This document shows positions 13,201 through 25,600 of a DNA stretch of 64,000 nucleotides, one piece after another. Positions within the stretch are counted from its first letter, which is position 1, and the number at the start of each line of letters is the position of its first letter. Under the pieces are notes generated by a model, which did no database searches, had not been told where the DNA came from, and saw nothing but the letters and a program-made list of their open reading frames with translations. Location of the stretch: positions 27,298,305 through 27,362,304 of the forward strand of contig NC_058158.1 in NCBI RefSeq assembly GCF_020080835.1, read 5' to 3'. The DNA comes from Cotesia glomerata (lineage: Eukaryota; Arthropoda; Insecta; Hymenoptera; Braconidae). Made by a program: the position numbers and the translations under genes.

Positions 13201-16200
13201 TAAATGAATTTAATTGAGACAAAGATATGGTTTATTCAGTGCATTTGTTTGAATGAAATAGTTATTTGCTTATAGTTAACAAATGTTTCTTTAATCCTTT
13301 AAAATCATTTATTTCAGTCAAATAAGATTTGTTAACTATAAACAAATGTGATATTTGAATTTCGATAAAGAAATTAAACTCTGTAACATAGTAAATAATA
13401 ATATCTGACATATTTTTAGAGTTATGAAAGCAATGAGGATGAGTTTATTTATATAATTTATATTGGGGTATTTTATAATAAACTAAAATCTGTAGATCCG
13501 AGTTAGATTTTGATAGTTTTTTTTCCATTATTAAATTCATTAATAATTAAACTCAATTATAACAAGCAACGATAAATGTATTAAAATTACGATAACTCAA
13601 ATAGACAGTAGCGATACAAACGTCCCATGATTTATTTCAAACGAGATTTGTTAACTATTAACAAATCTTATTTGAAAGAAAAAGTATAGTTTGAACAAAA
13701 AAGTATTTGGTTCAAAGTAATGAAAATTTAAATAAAACAAATATGTTAATGTTAAATACGAATTTTTAAGTTATTTTAAATAAATCTACGAATTTAAATC
13801 AAACAAACTGTTTTCCCAGTGTATTTTTACGAGGATATCATTGTGCAATCTATGTATGTGCGTACATATGTGTGAATTTCGCAAACTACATGACAGTCGA
13901 TTATTTGTTCGTATTATTGAGCTCGAACAGTTCAAAACATTGTAATACAACATTTCTTGAGCATGTTGAGCTTTAATATAACAAAAAGTTCCAGGGATTG
14001 CAGGGTCAACCGTTTTTCAGATTTTTAACTTCCTACTTTGAAAGTTAAAAATTTAATTTTAAAAAGTAGGAAGTTATAGATTTCAGTCCGATTTTGAGTA
14101 TGCGAGCTTTCTTCAAATTTTCACGTCTTGAGGTCCTAAGAAGCTGTTCCGACTAGACATCCAGCCGATATCTTTGGAATGAATCAACCGATCGAGATGA
14201 ACAACATAGTGTGCGAAAGTGTTCATTGAGACTTCGAGCTGATTAGATTATGAAGAAAAAAAATTTTTTCTTAAGCTTTTTCGAAATAATTTTCAAAATA
14301 TTAGATTAACCAACTCCAGCCTTCAGATACATTTTTTTAACTTAGAAAACTCAATAGAATGCCGCTAAATAAATCAAAATTAAATAACGCGTTCAAAAAT
14401 CACAGCCATTTACAAATTTATAAATAATCTTTTTTTTGATATAATATAACTTTTGTATTCTTCGATCATTTATTTATCATTTCTTAATAAATGATAAATA
14501 ATTTTTTGTACTTGTAAAACTGCGTCGAATGACGCCAAGTAAATTAGAATCGAACGATGTATTCATAAGTTGTAGCCATTTAAAAATTTCTATAAATAAT
14601 CGTTTTGTTCATAATACTTTTGAATTTTTGAGCTCCTTGAGCTCAAAAATTAACCTATTTGGTAGATTTTCGAGTATTTCAAGTTCGAAAAAAGCGAAAA
14701 GTTCCAAGGATGGTCAACCGCTTTTCCGATTTTTTAACATAAAATCGTCAATACTACTGCTGCAATGCACCTGCTATCGCTTACATTATCATAACAATTA
14801 TACAATAAAAACAACCCACTTTCATGTTATCGCATACCAGCGGTTAAAGTAAAGAGTCAAGCAAAACAGAAATTCAGCACATTATAAATCGAATATCTAA
14901 GACAAAGTTAAATATTACATTGTAACAGTTCCTTGCCTATTATTTTCTCATTGTGGACCTTTGTTATTTAATAAAATAAAATATATTTATGAGAGATGCT
15001 TGGCCCCTGACTTTTATTAGTTCTTTTACTAAAAAAGACACGCGATGCGTGGCAGTAAGTTCTGTACTACCCATATGTAGTCATATCAGTATTGTTTTAT
15101 AAAAGGTGCGCCATCCAATGTGGGGCAAACAAGATGGAGGCACAACTCATCGGTCGATATCAACGCGCCAACTGATGAACGCTATTATACTGCAAGCTCT
15201 ACTGTTCAACCCCTTTTATTTGCTGACTATCCGTACTCGCAACCGCTTTACCGCTACCAGATTGTACCCACATGATTTTCATTCTTTTCATCTCAGAATA
15301 GGAAAAAATTTTCCTTCTTTATGCCTATACAAACTTACTATGCAGTAATGTCATTGTCGGCATATCATACTACTACGAGGCAGTTGCTGTTTTAATTATC
15401 CTTTACAATTGAACCATTAAATCTCTCAAGAGTATATAATACCCTATAAAATAATCTTATACTGAAATGAAGCTTTTCTATCACAAAAGTGAAGGTTTAA
15501 TGTAAATTTTATTTCATGAAATCGTTTAACAGTCATTTAATTAAAATTATAATAACTAACGGAAACATCAGAAATTACAGAGAGATTTATAAATTTAATA
15601 AATCATATAATATAACGAAAATATATTTAATTAGGTCAACTGAGATAGAATAGAAGAATATCTGCAGAATGAAGAGTAAAGAGACTACCCGGAAATTGCT
15701 AACAAACAGAAAAGTTTACTAGTATTAGGTCAAGTGATCTATTAACGGACACCAATCGAACTGAAAAAAAAATATTAAAAGGTTCTATGAGAAATGAAAA
15801 GAAAATGATATGGGCTATCACTCTTTTTAAGGTTTAAATTGTATTTTATTTGTTTCATAATCTTATACTTATATATTGACCGAGTAATTGTAGTAATCCG
15901 GCTTTTTAATGTTTACTTTTAAATCTCTTTTGTTTATACTTTTTTATCCATTCTAAATTTCTAATATTGACCATTAATCATATAAGTATGAAACAAAAAA
16001 AGACTTTCAATTGTTTTTTTTTCTTCTACTTAATAGCTCTTTTTTATTTTAAAATAAAACATAAGCTAGAGGCACGCAGTAGCCCTATCGGATCCGGCCC
16101 TTGCTTACCAAAGCATTGGACCGGGTTCGAATCCGGCGTACACCAATGAATATTTTCAATATTTAAGTGTATTATTCTGCTTTGCCCAAAAAATAAAACG

Positions 16201-19200
16201 AGTTCCAATCTCAAAAGTTTACCCCCTACCCTAGTCGCTCATGACCTTAGTAGTTTATGCGACTTTAAACAGATTAAAAAAAAAAAAAAAAAAAAAAAAA
16301 GTTAAAAATATCAAGAAATAGATTCCATAAATTTAAAAAGAATGAAATAATAAAAATTGATTAAATAAGATTTTTATTTAACAAAGGACGCTAACCTCAG
16401 TACTGAATAGTATACACTGATCGATATTGTCTGCATGTCTAGTACATACGTATACGTAAAGTGTTTTATTTTCTACACGCAGCAAAGACAAGAATATTTG
16501 ATTGTCATTGAAGTTTCTTATGCAATAAATTGTTAATCGACCTCGATAGTCACAACGAGGGTTCATCAATACGACCGCAATAACTAATAGTATTACAATG
16601 ATTTTATAAACTTCGAATCATTTCAAAACTGTAAGCATTCAGCTGGTTCAGCTGAAAAAATCAAAAATTTTTTTCCATTAAACAAAATTAAAAAAATAAT
16701 TTTCAAATATCGTGTATTATTTATAATAAATTATTGATTACAGATAAGACTACTCGATTTTAATCTGTTAAGTAAACACATGATGAAATATACACATTCA
16801 AAAATTTATTAACTTGAAGAGGGTAAATATGGTTTTTAATCATAACATATTTATCTAATTGAGAAATCCAACAAAATATATATGTTAAGAGTAAAATAAG
16901 TTAAATCGATGCAGTAATAGATGTAATATAAAAAGGAAAGTGAAACCGATTTTCCTTTCCAGTCATCTCGAATGTCACCTATGGATATCAAATTCGCATC
17001 GCGTGAACGTCAATGGAAGACCCACAATGTTTGTCTACTGTACTATATTCGGATTCGTTTCCCTCTCTACACTCTTTTAGTCGCATTTACGAGCATCATA
17101 ATCATATGATATCTATATGTCTTTCAGAAACAATCAACCTTGTCAACCCCAAACACGAATATCCCCTTCGAGTTTTTTGGGTTATTACTATGTTCAAACC
17201 GTGCGGAAACAACAGAAACTGAGTAGAGGGTAAGTCTCTTTGTATTTTTACCTATAAACCATTAACTATGTATTTTAAAAATGCAACACATTTATACAAG
17301 TATAATATACGATAATTTCTGAGTATATAACAAAACAGCAAAAAGGACACTTGAAGCAATTTTTCCCATCCTTTAAAACTGGAGGGTGATACTTTAAATG
17401 AGGGGATAATGAAGCTAGTTTATTCTGGAGACTAAAAATTTTAGACTTAACTTAAATGTAAACGAAGTCTTTGTCCGATTTCATGGGCTTTTGGTGCTTT
17501 TGTTAACTTCAAAGTACATAAAGTTTTTTCTTTTCGTCGCCGTTACTTTTTTAGTTTTTTTTTTTTTTTTTTTTATTTAAAGTCTGCACTTTCTTTTTCA
17601 CCATCTCGTAGATGTTGACTACTAGCTACTGCTTGAGAGGGAAAATAATAAGTAATGAAGTTCAATGACCTTATAGCACGCATGCGATATGAAATAAATG
17701 AGGGGCACTGTCTTTATACTACACGGGGATACATTAAATCTTTTCTAAGAGAAGTTTAAGTAAAAGCAATAGAAATTATGTGAACCGACGATCCGAGTCT
17801 GGAGAGCATTGACCTTGTCCAAAACTCGCGGTGTCTATACTTGCTCTGGTATCGAAATCGATACTGACCATGATAGATTAATTTAAACCAAGTAAACAGC
17901 ACTAATTTACGACTTCCTTGACAGTAAACGTTGATACTTCTGAAAATATTATCTAAATTATTTAATTAACCAAATGAAGAAGATGACAGCACGAAAGATA
18001 TAGCTCTTATGATATACTAAACTGAGAGATTTTTTAAACACTCGATGCTCAACCGTTTAAGTTTTCAAGAGTGAGGGTGGCTGAAGCACCAGATAGATGT
18101 ATACATAACTTTGTATATAGATATATGCATACACATGCAAGTGCTCTTAAAAAAAGTGAAACGCAAAACGAGGGTCGAGACGAGAAATACATATGGAATC
18201 AGTCATCTTCCTGTATAATGACCATACTGCGACAAACCGAAAATTATTTCTTGTGTGGATGCATGTTGAGATAATCACACCAAAATGTCGCCGGCATTTC
18301 AGAATAACAAGAGCAACGAAATAAGAGTAAAGTAATAATCAACTAAAATGAATAAATGTACCTAGCGTGATGATAAATGAATCTTGTCATCACTTGAGTC
18401 ATGAATTTTATCCTTTACGCCATAATAAATGTATATAATTCTTTTTTATCTTTTTTTTTTTCGTTGTTACATAACTTTTTATTCAATTATCCGCATAGTT
18501 ATTTATATAATTTAAAATATAAAATTTATATTATTTTATCTGAGAATAGAGAAGAAAAAAAAAATATAGATACGTTTTAATTTAATATTTTTATTAGATT
18601 ACAGGAAAAAGAAAAATTTTAAAAATAGTACAAGACCTAGGCTAATAGCGGATGCAATTTATAAAGGTGAACTCAAGCGGTTTATCTATCTTTCTTTTTC
18701 TCTCAACTTACTCACAGGGGGGTTCTTTTCTCATACACACTTATATTCTGTTTTATGCGCTATTCTACTACTCTGTATACTCATCGTGAGAACGACAGCT
18801 GCTTATTTTTGTCATGCGTACGATAAATATTAATACGCACGCTCGTCATTAAGCGCCATACTCACGCATACTTATACATTTAAATTCTGACGTAATATAA
18901 TTATTTCGTGCTCATGACACTCACAAGCTATACTTGTTTACATTTATCTCTTATTTTTTCATTAACAGCTGGAAATCATTAAAATATTTTTTAATTCAAA
19001 TATTTCAATAACATTACTAGTACACCTAGAGATAAACATGTTAATCATACAAGTTATTACTTGTTTTTCCTAAGTATAGAAAAATTATGTACAATTATGA
19101 AATATAAATCAGTAAAAAAATATGAAATAAGATTCACCTGTTTTCCTGGACGCGGGAGAGTTTCCATATTAGTTCCAGTGACTACAGGAGCTTTTTCTGG

Positions 19201-19284
19201 AGCTCCATTTTGCTGTACGACCTTATCAGTGGCGCTAACGTCGTTGTCTCCACCCCCGCCTTTTCCTTCTACGACACCCGTCAT
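1212..19284 (-). CDS. Ank: Ankyrin, N-terminal 24-repeat membrane-binding domain (3' part off window)
   Basis: This is a membrane-cytoskeleton adaptor that links membrane proteins to spectrin. Coding exons in transcript order are 19284-19138, 5675-5574, 5462-5330, 5240-5077, 4951-4796, 4725-4597, 4427-3588, 3498-3349, 3258-3118, 3029-2874, 2794-2696, 2430-2233, 2135-1952 and 1316-1212, giving about 901 codons in the window. All phases match. The start MTGVVEGKGG is preceded by an in-frame stop. A 49-residue leader precedes the first repeat (SDPSTAFLRAARAGQ), and 24 ANK repeats follow, the last beginning NGQTALAIAQKLGY. After them comes the acidic linker SMQETFMSDSEDEGG, typical of ankyrins just before the ZU5 domain. 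Exons of 99 and 198 nt equal one and two repeats. The last exon (1212-1316) is 105 nt with phase 1 at both ends, so it could be skipped. ZU5, UPA and death domains are not in the window. Family assignment is firm; which insect ankyrin paralogue it is was not resolved. Confidence 0.95.
8750..11480. repeat. Nested repeat complex in ankyrin intron 1
   Basis: Two outer stretches (about 8750-8940 and 11210-11480) share a peculiar texture of imperfect palindromes built from variants of TTGAATCAAGAAAAAATCTTGA. Between them lies a different segment of about 2.25 kb. It opens with the GC-rich motif CCCGCCCGCTTCGCTGGGCG (8970-8989) and closes with a poly-A-like run plus GCTTATATATATAGAT near 11209. The simplest reading is one mobile element inserted inside another. 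No open frame for a transposase or reverse transcriptase survives, and the class is not assigned. Confidence 0.5.
9780..10760. repeat. Array of about seven diverged ~140-bp units
   Basis: The anchor CACCCCCGCAA(C/T)CC or a close variant recurs near 9790, 9927, 10025, 10167, 10323, 10466 and 10602. Each copy is followed by a segment resembling ATCGTAAAATTCATTCATAG, then CTACATCTCTTACAGAAGA, then TTTGGAGTCTATAGGAGCTA. Spacing varies from about 95 to 157 bp because units carry indels. The array sits inside the inner segment of the nested complex. The units show no coding potential. Confidence 0.75.
12596..12744. mobile_element. 149-bp pogo/Tigger-like MITE
   Basis: The element has terminal inverted repeats. 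The left end is CAGTCAACGCTCTCTGTATT and the right end, read on the minus strand, is CAGTCGACGCTCTCTGTATT. Both ends are flanked by TA (12594-12595 and 12745-12746), the target duplication of Tc1/mariner-pogo elements. The CAGT terminus favours the pogo branch. Subterminal copies of CTCTGTATTTGACTCG occur twice on the left. It has no coding capacity, so it would be a non-autonomous derivative. Confidence 0.75.
13104..13821. mobile_element. Putative 0.7-kb TIR element
   Basis: The left end CACTGAGAGAACAATTTATT matches the right end read in reverse complement, CACTGGGAAAACAGTTTGTT, with several mismatches. Inside are three related palindromic segments of the type ATTTGTTAACTATNAACAAAT (near 13275, 13329 and 13647). 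No target duplication was clear and no transposase frame is present. It is probably a degraded non-autonomous DNA transposon. Confidence 0.45.
13960..14750. repeat. Degenerate tandem or dispersed repeat
   Basis: The block AAAAGTTCCAGGGAT...GGTCAACCGTTTTTCAGATTTTTAAC near 13985-14030 returns in diverged form at 14697-14741. A second block resembling ATGCCGCTAAATAAATCAAAA (14359) returns as ATGACGCCAAGTAAATTAGAA (14529). A local inverted repeat TTAACTTCCTACTTT / AAAGTAGGAAGTTA lies at about 14025-14075. No coding capacity was seen; the class is unknown. Confidence 0.5.
16069..16302 (+). mobile_element. tRNA-derived SINE with poly(A) tail
   Basis: A tRNA-like head contains a perfect B-box, GGTTCGAATCC (about 16124-16134), and a weak A-box about 45 bp upstream. 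It is followed by a unique body and a 3' segment, GCTCATGACCTTAGTAGTTTATGCGACTTTAAA, resembling tails shared by many insect SINEs. It ends in about 25 adenines (16276-16302). It is not a working tRNA gene because no cloverleaf closes around the B-box. Target duplications are unclear. A LINE partner in trans would have mobilised it. Confidence 0.7.
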
Positions 19285-22200
19285 TCTGCGACCTTATTTT
19301 CAACCACCCCTAGGGCCCCCCTGCGAACACTTGATAAAAGCCTCGAGCACAATACACTTTGTTCTTTTTTATAATCCGTGATTCTTGCTTAATTTATTGT
19401 TTTTTTTTCTTATTGTTATTATTTTCTTTTTTTCTTTTCATTCACAAATAAATAAAAAAAATAATAATTCACTTTTATCTTCTCAGTAATTTATTCTTTA
19501 TCTAATCACTGTACCTCCACTCATCAATCCTTCAAAAGTCCGTTACCTGTAAAATTAATTTGATTAAAGCACATATAATAATAAAGATAATAATAGTAAT
19601 AATACCGATTAGATATAAAATTTAATTAAGTAAATTGTTGAAATTTTTATGAAATGAGCAAGATTAATGTTAGTATTTTTTTTATTTTTTAATTAATTCA
19701 AGGCCATGTTAAGCGTATTTAGGTTTTACCCTATTAGTTCCCCTTGAAACGCAACCGAAAAATTCGTCAGGTCAGAGGGGAGATGTTTTAAAACATACTG
19801 CAGTGATAGTGTTGTATAGAAGCAACACACACATACACACAAGGAGGGCACAATTTATTGCTCCAAACCCAATGACAAGCCAGCATTTTCTTCCTTCTAT
19901 TCAATACAATACATAATACTGCGTCGCATTTTCTCATGTCCTTCAATCTATAATGTTTTTTATTCTAAACGATCAACATATATAATAATTAAATAATCTA
20001 AATAGTAAATGTCATTTGGAGTAGTAAGAAAGAGAAGCGAAGCGAAAAAAAGAGAAAAACAGAGAGAAAGAATAAAATAGATTCTATACATGTGTATTAC
20101 GTTGTCGATTGGAATTTTAAGCGCAATGAAAATGAAACTTCGCTCGAAATAAATTCGCAGATGAGAAGCCTTGACTGAGTAAAACAACGCAGGAGTAAAA
20201 TGAGGATAGAAACCGCGCCCGTATAACCGATACTTCAACACAATTATTATATATTACAAAATTATCAATAAATTTACTTATACAATTTTGCGAGAGAAGC
20301 TACATGTGTTTATTAAGGATAAACAAATAGAACTGAAATAATGAAATAATATCTTCTCTGAAGAATATTTTCAAAGAATGATGAATAAAAATTTTTAAAA
20401 TAAGTACACATATGAAAATATTGAAAAAAGAAAAAAAATGAGCTATTCGGTAAAAGTAATTTCTCTAATTTCAAAATCCAGTTAATGTTTCCGGTCGGCA
20501 AAATAATAACATAATATTTATAAAAGACCAGATAGAGAATAAATAAGATAACCGAACCGTAATACCGGATCAAGACAACAATCGCGCACCTCCGGATCGA
20601 TTTTGGATTCGTCCTCTATACTCTCGGTCCCTCTTCCGCTAAGGAGAACACGAAAACTAACTCGAACGTTCTGAAAATATAAATGAAATTGTCATAACTT
20701 GAGACATTAATAATAATGTGAATATTATTTTGAAGTAGTGTATCAAATTGTTTATCAAACGACAAACTTATTGAACGTCGTGTCCTAATTCAATTGGACA
20801 TAGAAAAACCACCCAGGCAGGCAACAGGGTAATAAAATTGTCCCCCAAACTAACTTCTTTTTATATAAAATCTATATACATATAAATAAATAGTAAATAA
20901 AATTTGTTATATATTGACCTTCTTTTCAACACTTTTTATCTTTATTAGGAGCCACTGTCAAAACACACGCATTTCTCACTGCATCCACTTTCTTTTTTAT
21001 TTCTCTCCGTTATTCGTTACTTTTTTTTCGATACTAATATCGCTCTCCGGTATTTTTTCTCTGGTTGTCGGCGAGCGACTGCCCTCCCCGCTACTATAAA
21101 GCGTTTTGATCGGATTTCCAACATTCAGCGACTGCAGCGCCTCTTGCGGTTTATTTCTATCTTCTTTTACCTAAAATTATTATCATTATTATTATTATTT
21201 TATTATAAAAATGTTTTTTGGGCGCGCGAAAAGTTTTTTATTTTTTTATTATTCTACTTAGCTATTATTGGCACTTTTCTGTGCCCCCCGTGGATACTAA
21301 CATACACAATACCAGAGTACAAGAGCTCACCCGTACCCTGTGCCGCAATACAGATATATATAAAAAAAAATTTGTAATAAACATAAATGTCATTAGCTAA
21401 GATAATAGAGCTAAAAAATTATCATCTAGGTTAAAACATTCCAGTACACTTATTTGCATAAGAAGCGTATGATGTCTTTACATGTAAAAATATAATAGTA
21501 ATATTAGTTTTAGGGCCAGTTTTTCAACCCCAGGTTTAAGTATTTTATCATTGTGAATATATCTATATATCTATATTATATATAGATATATTCACAATGA
21601 TAAAATACTTAAACCCGGGGTTGAAAAACTGGCCCTTAATGATGTAGAGACCATATTAATGAAAATAATAAACTTACTACGCAAATTGATTACATTGCAT
21701 AGTTCATACTCTCAAGCAAAACCCCATATCTTGTAAAAATATATCCAAAAACCTAAATATAAGAAAGAATAATAGTTTTTATATCTATGAGCTAATTGTG
21801 TTTTTAACTTGTCAAAAATATAAAAAGAAGTACATTTCCGAAAATTAATTTATAAAAAAATATATATTAACTAGGAAATAAAAATTTTATAGGTCGTTAT
21901 TCATAGATAAACTTGTTTGATTATTTCAAGTGTTGTAAATAGCATAATGATAATACAAATATGAAATTTGAAATTAGTACAGTATTATTTTATCATTGTC
22001 TGTATCAAACAAAATAACTTAAACATATTTAGATTTCTAATTATGTCTATGACTCGGTTATAACATACATACGGTTATAATTTATATTTAATTTGACAGC
22101 CTAACTGAGGATTTGATTGGCTAAGAGAATCAGCTTTGGCATTTTGCTACATCTATTTTAAAACTAAAACAATAGTGTAACAAATAGTACAACAGATGAC

Positions 22201-22617
22201 AGCACTCTGTTGTTTAGTCTTTTATACGAACTTTCACTTGATATCATCGCATATCTGAGAATCCAGTGTGTCTTGTGGCGGTATTTCCGGAAGGTGGGTG
22301 AGAAATTTTCACCAAGTAGTAGACTTGTGCGTATTGTACAAATAAGTATAAACACAAATACAAGTTTTATTTATTATAAGACACTGCTGCTATTACTGAA
22401 ATAAGTTTACAGTTGAATAAAGTAATTTATAAATAAAAATAAAAAATTTTTTTAATCGAAATGGAATATTTTGTAGTCCACTGTGAGAGACAGTCTCCTA
22501 TTTAAAGTGATCACGTCAGATTTGAGCAAATTTATAGGCATGAGTTAAATCTGATCACATTACCCTCTTAATCAAAGTGACATCAAATTTTAAGTTAATT
22601 CTCAGCTCAATTCAACA
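19285..22617. other. Ankyrin 5' region and ankyrin/Fps intergenic DNA
   Basis: No coding exon was found. The stretch should contain 5' untranslated exons and promoters of ankyrin (minus) and Fps (plus), which point away from each other. A possible ankyrin 5'-UTR splice acceptor lies near 19545-19552, reading TTTTACAG on the minus strand. GC-richer islands at about 20580-20670 and 21055-21150 are promoter candidates. A palindromic MITE at 21513-21635 is listed separately. Confidence 0.5.
21513..21635. mobile_element. 123-bp palindromic MITE with TTA duplication
   Basis: The arms GGGCCAGTTTTTCAACCCC... and their reverse complement extend about 60 bp each to a central AT-rich turn, with essentially one clear mismatch (CAGG against CGGG). 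The element is flanked by TTA on both sides (21510-21512 and 21636-21638), the target size and sequence used by PIF/Harbinger elements. The near-identity of the arms suggests a recent insertion or continued hairpin-mediated correction. Confidence 0.8.
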
Positions 22618-25600
22618 ATGGGATTTTCGACAAGTCTTCAAGGACAAGCTTCACATGAAGCATTGTTAGGAAGACAAGATGCTGAAATAAAACTCCTGGA
22701 AACTATGAAAAGATGTCTTACCACTAAAGTTAAATCAGATCGTGAATACGCGTCAACTATTTCATCTTTGAGTATTCAAGGAAAGAAAGTTGAACGCTAT
22801 GATGACCTTGCTGGCAGTTTGATTACTCAGGTAACAACTATTTACCTCGAAATATTTTATACTTTATACATTGTAAATCTACGACATATCTTAAATTCTT
22901 TTGTCTCTTGTGTTTGTTATTGTGATTTTTATTAATAGAGTTGGAAGGATATTATGGATTCTATTGATCAGACAGCTAGATTGATAAAACAACAAGCTGA
23001 TTCTATGGAGAGTCTCGTTGTCGAACACATTGGTAATCTTTATACGGAAAGAAGAAAAGCCAGGAAACTTTATCAAGAAGAACAAACCTGGCTTAGTAAT
23101 CAATTTCAGCAGGTAATAATTCGCATTCTTAGTCTATTTTTCGTTTTTTCATAGTTTTTTTCTCTGCACGTATGATATAAATTATTTATTTTTCCAGTTA
23201 ACTGATGATGTTGCACGAAAAAAAACTGAGTATCAAAAGAATTTAGAGGCTTATAAATTGACTAGAGCTAGATTTGAAGAGCACTATGTTAACCGTGAGT
23301 AATAATTCATTATTATAATTATTATTATTGTTGTTAAATAAAAAAAAATATCACTTAATTTAATTAATTTTTTTCTAGGCGGAAGAGGAGGAAGAAAATT
23401 AGATGACGTGCGAGAAAAGTATCAAAAAGCTTGCCGTAAACTTCATCTTACTCACAATGAATACGTACTTTTACTTGGTGCAGTGGCGGAATGTGAGCAC
23501 GATTTAAGAAGTTGTTATCTTCCCAGTCTTCTTCGTAGGCAGCAAACTATCCATGAAGAGTTTATAGTAGCTTGGTAAGTAATAATAAAAAAAAAAAAAA
23601 AAAAAAAAAAAAAACATTTAATTGAAAGAGTTAAAATTCAAAGGATGTAAGTGACAAGAAAAATGTTTTTTGTGTTTTTTCTGAAAGAGAATATTTTCTG
23701 AGCCCAAAACCCGAGTCACTGTTAATCTTTTTTTTATTATTTATAGTATTTAAATTCTAACCCCATCAATTATGTTTTAATAATATTAAAATAAGTACTA
23801 TATCCTGAAACTAATTACCTGAATTCGTTTTTATCTGTTGCGTATTTTGAAGTTAAAGGAAAGGTAACATTCAAGGTATAAAATAAAATAATTATCCATT
23901 TATTGAAATTATATTTAGTATTTAATTTATTCATAGGAAGCGTATTCTTCAAAATACCGTAAAGTATTCGGACTTTACTTCGGAAAAATTTCAAGAAATT
24001 CATGCACGAGTACAAGCAGCTGTTGATTCGATAAAACCACTCGAAGAATACAAGGATTTTATTGGAAAACATCGGTAATATATTGTTTAAACTTTCTAAT
24101 TTTACTTTAATATTTTTAATATTTAATGACAATAAAATTAATGATCCGAAAATTAGAACACGTCCGGCGTCTCCATTACGTTTTACTTTTGATGAAAATC
24201 TGGTCGACGACACTTCTGGCAAGCTATTGCCAAACAAATTAACCGTAGACAATCTAACGATAGACTGGTTACGTAGTCGCTTAAATGAGCTAGAAAATTC
24301 GTTGAAAAGTACTCTACAAAATCGTCAAGCTACTCAGTCATCAAACGAAAATACCTGTGATCCTAGGTAATAAAAAAACATAAGAATAATTTATTTATTT
24401 ATATCAATAATTATTGTTATTTTATCGATTTTAGAATGACGATGTTAGATTATTCACGAGAAAGAGAAGAACTACGGTTAAGGTGCCAAGAAAAAAAATT
24501 ACAAAGACAGGTCGAAGTAATTCGTGGAGCTTTGAACGAATTAGGATGCGAAGAATTACCATCAGGTTGTGACCTTTCAATGGAAGGATCATTCGCAGAA
24601 CCCCCACCGGTTATTAAGGTAAACTTACGAATGCGTTAAAATAATTTTATATATTTATAGCAAACATTTGTATTATGTTAGAATTATAAGAATTGGGTAG
24701 ATTGGAAGAATAAATTGAACGTTGCAGAGAAATACAGTTGCAGATACTAGTATGTTTACATTGAGACGAAATCAGCGATTTCTTACTATGATAAAGACCC
24801 CATTTAAAACTGTACCTGCTACGAATAATAATGGTAACGGCATTATTCGTGCAAAAAGCGTAGGATCATCAGTTAAGACAATTCGACCCCGTCTACCAGT
24901 ATGTTTACAATTGAAAGTGTGACGTCAATAACCAGTATTTTTAAATTACTTACATTTATTTACTTTTTTTGTACCCCGTAATTAATTTTAATTTTGTGCG
25001 TGTGGATAGCAATGCAAACTAACCGGTGTTATTAAATAACCGCATTGATTACGAAAAAAAATTATCTTACAAATTTTAAACTTGTTATTTTTAACTGTTT
25101 AATAGGGACCATGTGGAATCAACAATTCAAATAATGATCAAAAAAGTAATGGAGGACTGATGGAAGAAGAATGGTTTCACGGAGTATTACCGAGAGAAGA
25201 AGTAGTTAGACTTTTAGTTGTGGAAGGAGATTTTTTAGTACGAGAAACTATGAGGAATGATGAGTGTCAAATTGTTTTATCAGTTTGTTGGGACGGCCAT
25301 AAACATTTTATTGTTCAGATCACTCCTGAAGTAACTAAGCATATTTTTTTACTTTATTAAAAAAAAAAAAAAAAATCAATATTTGCTTACAATAATTAAT
25401 AATTGAAAAAATTTTTACGTGTTTTAGGGACACTATAGATTTGAAGGACCAACTTTTCCGACAATTCCGGAACTGATAAAACATCAATGGCAGTCTGGAC
25501 TCCCAGTAACTAGTCGATCTGGTGCAATATTAAAAACTCCTATCCCACGCGAACGATGGGAGCTAAATAATGATGATGTAATTCTCATAGAGAAAATAGG

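Larger units (their letters stand above)
5676..19137 (-). other. 13.5-kb first intron of ankyrin
   Basis: The intron separates the 49-codon first coding exon from ANK repeat 1. It carries most of the repeats in the window, which are listed separately. Outside them I saw AT-rich DNA with no convincing host gene. Small GC-richer islands stand out at about 5825-5960, 7110-7190 (with a perfect CRE-like TGACGTCA at 7169-7176) and 15050-15280. Any of these could be an alternative first exon or regulatory element, but none has complete exon evidence. Confidence 0.7.

Noticed and set aside
14529..14852. 107-codon plus-strand frame
   Set aside because: Lies in degenerate repeat DNA with no homology that I can recognise and no splice context.
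16075..16147. Possible tRNA gene (perfect B-box)
   Set aside because: No closing acceptor stem or clear anticodon arm; followed by a body and poly(A), so it is called a SINE.
23815..24252. 145-codon minus-strand frame
   Set aside because: Antisense shadow of Fps exons and introns with low-complexity translation.
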